The notes under the pieces were generated by a model that was given only the letters and a program-made list of their open reading frames with translations, did not search any database and was not told the DNA's origin. The position numbers and the translations under genes were made by a program. DNA of 64,000 nucleotides from Heterobasidion occidentale (lineage: Eukaryota > Basidiomycota > Agaricomycetes > Russulales > Bondarzewiaceae). Location of the stretch: the NCBI GenBank assembly GCA_039111635.1, contig JBCAQO010000008.1:2108001-2172000 (forward strand). Reading direction: 5' to 3'. Numbering within the stretch: the first letter of the stretch is position 1; each line of letters begins with the position of its first letter. Positions 57,968 through 64,000 of the stretch are shown here, in pieces.

Positions 57968-58532
57968 ATGAACCACTGCCTCGACAGCGACGATGACAGC
58001 GACGAAGAAGAGCTTGCTGCTCTCGCCCTCCTTATCCTTATTGGTGCTGAAGAAGCCAACGAACGCCGGCTGGAGCGTCGGAGGCAGACCCGAACCTATC
58101 TTGTCGACCACAACTGATGCCAACCTTCGTGCAGGAACAGCCTGGCAAGTCCTGTATGCAAGCCAGAGCAACCAAGCCTTCATCACAACCATGGGTGTTG
58201 ACTGCAACACTTTTCAGACACTTCTGGAGGCTGGCTTTGCGGCACATTGGGATTCCACGGCAATACCTCGTCCCGATACGGCCTCTGCAGGTGCGCCACG
58301 ACTCGGACGTCGATCACTCGATTCCGCAGGTGCACTCGGACTCGTTCTTCACTATATATCATCAGCAATGCCCACAACGAGCCTCCAGGAGATTTTTGCC
58401 CTCATTCCAAGCACCGTCAGCCGCTATGTTTCCTTTTCATTGCAAGTCCTCCGCGATGTGCTAAGAGAGATGCCTGATGCCACCATCACATGGCCCGATG
58501 CAGACCAGATGGCTCACGAGATTGTATTTTAG
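57968..58532 (+). pseudogene. broken N-terminal transposase fragment (copy B)
   Basis: Same coding region as copy A with the ATG at 57968 (MNHCLDSDDDSDEEELAALA). A one-base deletion around 58100 (CTTGTC instead of CTTTGTC) ends the first frame after about 49 codons. The second part, DANLRAGTAWQVLYASQSNQ to WPDADQMAHEI, is open in another frame up to 58532. A second one-base loss near 58526 truncates the end. The DDE domain is absent here too. Confidence 0.7.
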
Positions 58533-58993
58533 AATACTTACATCCTCTCAAAGAGGTTCTCGAAAGAGATGTGCAGGATAAAATTTTCCATCTGCTGCTT
58601 GAAGGAATGAGATGCCATTTTGGTCATATTGGTATTGAATAGGAGGTTTTGGGGGATCCATAGTGTAGAATCAACAAAGGAATGTGGGTTTTCAAAAGAA
58701 ATGAATGTATGATATGGGTAAGGAGGAAAATTCGAGAGAAATGAAGGGAAATGCGACAGGATGTCCGCAATGACCCGATATGACGGCGGGATTGCGGCAT
58801 CTGTTCGGCATGCCATATTTGGAAGGTTACATGTGCTAAGATACGTCTAGGGTCAGGATTTAGGTCTAGGATGGGGGGTGACCCCCCTGCCTAGAGTGTG
58901 CATTTAGGACAGGCGTTGACCCTCGCGACAGCATCAGCGGAGCTCAAATTCGGCCCGGCTACACGGTCGATCAGGTTTAGGGTGGTGGGATTT

Positions 58994-59021
58994 GACCTTA
59001 AATCCTTACGGAAAGGCATCC
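58994..59021 (-). repeat. right terminal inverted repeat of copy B
   Basis: On the minus strand starts GGATGCCTTTCCGTAAGGAT and continues TTAAGGTC, one base different from the matching end of copy A. Confidence 0.85.
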
Positions 59022-59239
59022 ATTGTCATGCAATGAGATGCAATGAGCACCGCGAGAGAACCCAGTCATGACACTACTCATCATCGGCCTTTACTCTTGT
59101 TTTTCTTCAATCACCTTTCTCCTTTAGAACAACGATGCTACATTTGTAGCCTTTAGCGATCGAATCTTCAGCAGAACGCCGACAAAATGCGCAATTCTAG
59201 ACCGCATACCCTAACCTTAATCTCAGTCTAGGACTACCG
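59022..59239. other. intergenic, 5' flank of CLC gene
   Basis: About 220 bp from the Harbinger right end to the CLC start. A perfect 10-bp tandem duplication, ATGCAATGAG twice, lies at 59028-59047 directly beside the element. Confidence 0.5.
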
Positions 59240-62200
59240 ATGGATCGGCTCATGCGACGTGCCCACTGCGCCCAACGACGCGGCCTCCAGGACGCGACGG
59301 AATCACCTCGACCATTCCAACGACAACCGACTACTCATGCGATGCGAGAAAACCTAGATGGCGAAGAATATGAGCTTCTCGACAACGCGGACGTCTGGTC
59401 GCGTAGTCCCCACCGACACCGCATGCGTACACACTATCGAGACGGGAACGTCATCGACTGGTGGCAGGAAGAGTCTGCGGAGCGCGAGCGCGCGAAGGAG
59501 ATTCACTCGAGGGAGGGCCTCAGGGGGCTCCTCGCGCCTTTATTGGAGGCGGCAAAGATGTGGTTTGTGATCGTGGCTACGGGTATCGGGGTGGGTGTCG
59601 CTGGCGGGTGGTTGGATATGTTGGTGAAATGGTGAGCAGCCTCAAGATCTGCCAGTTGTGATATTACATGAAACTTGCTTTCGACAGGCTTGGAGATCTT
59701 AGAGAGGGCCGATGTACGGAAGGGGTCTTCTATAACTCTGTCGCTTGCTGTAGTGGTCTTGATCGTATGTATCATATCATAGTCATAACGGGCGCCACTA
59801 TCTTCACTTCTACATTTTGCATAGCCGGAGAAGTTTGTCATGAATGGCAGTCTTGGAGTCAGTATCTTGGCATAGAATCGATACTGGGCCAGTCTTCACT
59901 CCAATCCCTTGTGTATATTGCCCTGTCGGTGAGTTGTTCCTGTCAAACATTGGTATCAAAGATGCTGATGAGCGAATCAACGCGTAGGTCGCGTTTGCTG
60001 CAAGCTCAGCTTTACTTGTCGTGACTTACGCTCCCTAGTAAGTCCAGCTATCTCTGGTGATATGAACTCTCGAGCCATCGCTCACATCTCTCAGCGCGTT
60101 TCATACCGGTAGTAAGTCCCATGAATCTGCGCAACTCGCCTATGTCCGACTGTCTATCTCCCTTCAGTTCCAGAGATCAAAGCAGTTGGTTGCACGTCCC
60201 TTTCCACTCACACGACAAAAACTGAAAAACTCCGCAGATTCTAGGCGGCTATGTCCTAGACTCTTTCTTGAGCTCGTGGACTCTCCTCATCAAAGCACTG
60301 GGTCTCGCTCTCTCAGTCGCCTCAGGACTCTCTCTTGGGAAAGAGGTATGCAAACAGGAAAGAAGATGGATTCACCAATTTATCTATGGCCATAGGGACC
60401 TCTAGTTCATGTTTCCTGCTGCATGGCGTTCCTTCTCTCTCGACTATTCAAACAATTCCGCGACAATGAAGGTTCTTCACATACAATCGTATATTCTCTT
60501 AAGCAGAGTTGACACTGTCCCAGCTCACAAACGGAAATTGCTGGCTGCTGCCGCGGCAGCTGGCGTATCTGTTGCATTCGGGAGCCCACTCGGCGGCGTC
60601 CTCTTCGGCCTCGAAGGTCAGTCGTGTGACCTCTTCTCGACGCTCATGCATCCTCGCGATGATGTTTATCGTTGGCTTTGTGTCTGGCGCAGAGCTGGAC
60701 ACGTTTGCGAACGAGTCAGACGTGATGTGGCGCGGCTTCGTGACCTCCGTCATAGCCGCCGTGGCACTACAGTACGTCGACCCATTCGGGACGAAAAAGC
60801 TGGTGTTGTTCCAGGTCCGTCATGCTCTCTGGTCGTTGAAACGCTGTACACCAACACATTCGCAAATGTCAAAGGTCACCAATGGAGGAGACACATGGCG
60901 CGCATTCGAGCTGGTATGCTAGCGTCTACTCTTTCGGTGCCATCGCCATATGAATAGCAGCGTCCCAGATTCCGTGGCTTTTCCTCGCTGTGATAGGCGT
61001 GCGTCGTCTCTAAGCTTAGCATGATACCGAAAGCTAATGTTGGTTTTAGGGAGTCCTTGGCGCCCTTCTCATCAAGCTTAACGTGGCAGCGGCCGTTTAT
61101 CGGCGTCACAGTATTCTCCACCAGATGCCAATACTTGAAGTCGTAGGTGTTACGGCCATCACTGCGGCCGTCAGCTATCTGGTAGAGCGAATCATCTGTT
61201 CATGAATACCCACACTGACAGCGTCCCGATCTACTAGGTCGTCTTCCTCAGGTAAGACCTCCCTTTGCATGTACAGATCAGATGCAAATTCGACTGCAGG
61301 GTCCAGTCTTCGGAACTAGTTGCCAACCTCTTCCAGGAGTGTGATTCCACCCGCGGCGATTTCCACGGGCTGTGCAAGTACGCGTTGATCTCTCGTCGCC
61401 CTTATACATGCCCTAAATTTGACCTGCGACAAGCCCGAGTGCGATGTGGGAAAATATCCTTCTCACCCTCACCGCTATGACCAAAATTGGATTCACTGCG
61501 TGGACGTTTGGTATGATGGTAAGCCGACAGAAATAGGTCCTGTCCGGCCTTGCAAAGAGAAGCGGATGCTCAAAGGGGTCGTTCCAGGTGCCTGCAGGTA
61601 TTTTTCTTCCTACGATCGCAATTGGTGCCTCTCTCGGCCGTGCGGTTGGTCTAATGACGTGCGGATCATTCATTTTCCCTTCCTTAAACACAATTTGACC
61701 TGGTCTCTCTCGGATAGCCAAGGGCTACACCGAGCATATCCGAAGGCGTGGATATTTTCAGCTTGTCCCCCAGATCCATCTGTGCGTTGTGTATCGCCAG
61801 GTTTCTACGCAGTCATCGGTGCTTCAGCCATGCTTGGGGGCGTCACGCGAATGACGAGTTTGTCTTCTCAAGTGCTTTCTCTCTTTTCATTCTGTGCTGA
61901 CTCCTGAAAACAAGTATCCCTAGTCGTCATACTTTTCGAGGTAAGCAAAACTACTCGTAGTTGACCCATTGATCCTTAATATGAATATGTGAATGGCTTC
62001 TGTAGCTGACAGGCGCGCTCTCACACGTCCTGCCCATCATGATAGCCGTCATGGTTTCGAAATGGGTCGCAGATGCCTTCGGAAAAGAGGGCATATATTC
62101 TATCTGGATCGCTATGCGGCGGTACCCGTGGCTCGCACCCGTCGAGTACCATGACAAGGGAGAGGTAGCTGGGCAGCTGATGGTCCCAGTCAAAAACTTG

Positions 62201-62788
62201 GTCGTTGTGCAGAGTGGGGAGGTCTCTCTTGGCGAGCTGAGTGCGTTCTCCGATACTTGTGATTGGAACGACGCTCAAATTTCATTCATAGACCAACTAG
62301 TCAAAACATGGGATTATCAAGGCTTCCCCACTGTGGGGAATAAGAAGCTGCTTGGGTTCGTGGCAAGGGAAAAGCTGAAAGCATATATCGGTCCGTTTAT
62401 CCTGACGGCATCCATGAACGCCCTCTCATGCATCTTATGAAGAACCATTAGTTGCGGGAGGCGCAGAATTGGACCGCAAGTGCAGTTTCTCTCAACGGAA
62501 TTCTTCTGCAGGCATGCTCGACCTGTCTGCGCTCCTTGAGGATGTCTTGCAGCTGCGGAAAGACCTCCCTCTCGAGCTCGTTGTGAGCATGTTCCGCAAA
62601 TTGGTGTGTGATGCTACCCTCCGCCGATAGCCCTCTCTGATTACTTGCCTGCCTGTGTAGAATTGCGGCACATCATGTTCACACAAGCCGGCGAGCTGAC
62701 TGGTATGATCGCGAAAACGGATATTGTGGCCCTGTCGACTGCTCATTTCCCTCACACCGCGGCATTAGCTGAACACCCAGTCGGCTAA
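59240..62788 (+). CDS. CLC-family chloride channel / H+-Cl- exchanger with CBS domains
   Basis: Polytopic membrane protein of intracellular membranes, of the Gef1/CLC-3 type. About fifteen or more short exons, all joinable in frame. Cytosolic N-terminus with REGLRDWWQEES-like region (VIDWWQEESAERERAKEI), first helix MWFVIVATGIGVGVAGGWLD. Then HEWQSWSQYLGI, FAASSALLVVTYAPYAFHTG and IPEIKAILGGYVLDSFLSSW. The gating glutamate is in GLSLGKE/GPLVHVSCCMAF and the proton glutamate in AFGSPLGGVLFGLEE. Later blocks: MTKIGFTAWTFGMMVPAGIF, AWIFSACPPDPSVRCVSPGF and YAVIGASAMLGGVTRMT, then ISLVVILFELTGALSHVLPI and SKWVADAFGKEGIYSIWIAM. CBS segments close the protein (ELVVSMFRKL, LTGMIAKTDIVAL), ending ALAEHPVG. 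Both key glutamates suggest an exchanger rather than a channel. Confidence 0.85.
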
Positions 62789-63028
62789 ATATCAATGTCG
62801 ATACCATGATGAGTCTTTTAGATCCCGACAGTGTACTTTTTGCAATCTACTCGTTTGATAGTGTCCTGTGATATACATATTCCGCTATTGCATACTCCTG
62901 GCGAAGAATTACGTTTTATATACATATTATAATCTGCCTTGCTTAGCAGTAAAGGAGCTCGCTGTCCTTTGATGAACAAGGGATCAGGATGACTGATGCT
63001 CGAGGGAATAAATTGTGCTTACCGTCAC
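62789..63028. other. convergent spacer
   Basis: 240 bp between the CLC stop and the WD40 gene stop; AT-rich, with TATACATATT-like runs near 62900-62930. No gene. Confidence 0.5.
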
Positions 63029-64000
63029 CTAAGCACTTGGAATTGGTTGCTTCGAGATCGCCGGAGTCTCTACTCTGCATTGCTCCCAGGCCGTACCATG
63101 CACAAACCGCGAAAAGTTTATCGTAGTCTCCACCGCCCCTAAAATACCCACTGTCCGAGGGGACCATAAACCGACCCTACGTGTGGCAGGCACCCAGAAC
63201 AACATCTCAGATCGAGGACCTTGCACCCAACCGTTCTCTACCACCGAGTCATCTGTATAAAACCCTTCACAGTCCAAAGCACATAGCTCCATTCCTCGCA
63301 CGTGGCGCGTAAAGCTATGTGGCCATGACAGTTGATCATGAGTATCTATGCTCCAAATCGCGGCTGTGTTATCTGCAGAGCCCGATGCTAAACGTCGCCC
63401 GTCATGCGACAACGCGATAGACAAGACTCGGTCTGTATGTCCACGTATTGGAACAGACAAAGGAGCACCCGATTCAAGGTCCCAAATTCTGATGCTTGCA
63501 TCCTGTGAGCCGGAAAAAAGTTTGGTGCCATCGACAGATATTGCGAGAGCGAGGACAGGGCCATGATGCCCTGTAAGCGTGTTTATGGGTTCATCTGCCT
63601 CTACATCCCATATTCGGATAGCCATGTCATGCGAGCCAGAGACAAGACGACGTCCATCGCCATTGGGGCAGAAAAGCACTGAGTGAACAGGACCTTCAGG
63701 AACTTCAAGCAGTCTGGGTTGCTCGTGAGCGCTGTGCACGCTCCAGATGCGGATCTTGCTGTCCGCCGAGCCCGATGCGATGTGCTCTCCATCTGGAGAG
63801 AATGCGACAGAATAAACCCAACCCCCATGTCCTTGGAAGGTTTGACACAAAGATTCGTCCGGCGGCGAACGAGTGTTCCAAATTCTGACGGTCTCGTCAT
63901 CGGAGCCAGACGCTATGTATTGACCATCGGATGAGAATGCAATGCAGCGAACATGGTCTTCGTGTTCCATAGGAAAATCGAACATAGATTCTCCCGTATG
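63029..64000 (-). CDS. C-terminal WD40 repeats of a NACHT-WD-like protein, partial (5' end outside window)
   Basis: Continuous frame of about 323 codons reaching the window edge. The codons before the first ATG (63985) already read HTGES, the usual linker between WD repeats (IWDxxTGES), so the gene clearly extends beyond 64000. Five repeats are visible: VRCIAFSSDGQYIASGSDDE, VYSVAFSPDGEHIASGSADS, a diverged third (VHSVLFCPNGDGRRLVSGSH), VLALAISVDGTKLFSGSQDA and VLSIALSHDGRRLASGSADN. The end has no WD repeats: NGWVQGPRSEMLFWVPATRR, VGLWSPRTVGILGAVET and INFSRFVHGTAWEQCR. That tail is common at the end of mushroom NLR-like (NACHT-WD40) proteins. The NACHT domain itself is not in view, so the class is inferred. 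Confidence 0.75.
   Translation of the reverse strand, partial: HTGESMFDFPMEHEDHVRCIAFSSDGQYIASGSDDETVRIWNTRSPPDESLCQTFQGHGGWVYSVAFSPDGEHIASGSADSKIRIWSVHSAHEQPRLLEVPEGPVHSVLFCPNGDGRRLVSGSHDMAIRIWDVEADEPINTLTGHHGPVLALAISVDGTKLFSGSQDASIRIWDLESGAPLSVPIRGHTDRVLSIALSHDGRRLASGSADNTAAIWSIDTHDQLSWPHSFTRHVRGMELCALDCEGFYTDDSVVENGWVQGPRSEMLFWVPATRRVGLWSPRTVGILGAVETTINFSRFVHGTAWEQCRVETPAISKQPIPSA

Larger units (their letters stand above)
57794..59021 (+). mobile_element. non-autonomous PIF/Harbinger element, copy B (1228 bp), inverted relative to copy A
   Basis: Same element as 11248-12485 in opposite orientation, nearly identical over its full length with a handful of substitutions and small indels (10 bp shorter). 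Terminal inverted repeats are at 57794-57821 and 58994-59021. ATT triplets flank it directly at 57791-57793 and 59022-59024, a plausible 3-bp target duplication as PIF/Harbinger elements make. Its transposase frame has two single-base deletions relative to copy A. It lies between divergent ACC1 and the CLC gene. Confidence 0.85.

Noticed and set aside
1..64000. Search for tRNA, rRNA, CRISPR arrays, prokaryotic operons or viral genes
   Set aside because: No cloverleaf-like intergenic sequence, no regularly spaced repeats and no prokaryotic-style gene strings were recognised by eye; covariance-model scans would be needed to exclude small RNA genes.

Overview
This is a eukaryotic, gene-dense nuclear window. 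Nearly every gene is broken by short (about 45-70 nt) GT-AG introns, most genes are divergently or convergently paired, and the encoded proteins are typical of a filamentous basidiomycete, most likely an Agaricomycete. Supporting signs are the F-box/leucine-rich protein style, a fungal Zn2Cys6 factor, the mushroom-type WD40 (NACHT-WD-like) C-terminus and PIF/Harbinger elements. No rRNA, tRNA, CRISPR or prokaryotic feature was seen.

Layout. 0.6-5.2 kb: makorin-like RING/CCCH ubiquitin ligase (-) head to head with the SAGA subunit Hfi1/Ada1 (+), then a conserved fungal protein of unknown function with a TATA box. 5.6-8.3 kb: a Gfo/Idh/MocA oxidoreductase whose reading frame needs a one-base repair, then TAF10 (-). 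9.3-11 kb: F-box protein. 11.2-12.5 kb: a non-autonomous PIF/Harbinger element. 13-18.7 kb: Zn2Cys6 transcription factor and the WD40 ribosome-biogenesis protein Ipi3. 19.3-24.3 kb: mitoferrin (-), xanthine/hypoxanthine phosphoribosyltransferase-like (-), RNA polymerase III subunit Rpc53 (+). 24.6-27.3 kb: membrane-anchored glycosyltransferase. 27.4-36.7 kb: Pat1 decapping activator and glycogen debranching enzyme (both -). 37.4-40.4 kb: SAGA subunit Sgf73 (-) divergent from the TFIIH kinase Kin28/CDK7 (+). 40.8-44.7 kb: zinc-finger nucleoporin-like protein (-) divergent from a complex I subunit (+). 45.4-49.6 kb: HD-domain nucleotidase (-), Sds3 family HDAC subunit (-) and a MAT2B/RmlD-like reductase (+). 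50.2-57.5 kb: acetyl-CoA carboxylase (-). 57.8-59.0 kb: second Harbinger copy, in inverted orientation. 59.2-62.8 kb: CLC chloride transporter (+). 63.0-64.0 kb: 3' end of a WD40-repeat protein (-) running off the window.

Themes. Most genes are single-copy housekeeping genes. Gene expression machinery is over-represented: Hfi1, Taf10 and Sgf73 (all SAGA), Sds3, Kin28, Rpc53, Ipi3 and Pat1. The most notable non-housekeeping signals are the near-identical inverted pair of 1.23 kb Harbinger derivatives about 45 kb apart (one inside the ACC1/CLC intergenic region), the frameshifted oxidoreductase, and an open in-frame non-AUG leader in front of acetyl-CoA carboxylase. I found no convincing wholly new system; the two Harbinger copies with their retained N-terminal transposase domain are the best candidates for unexpected biology.
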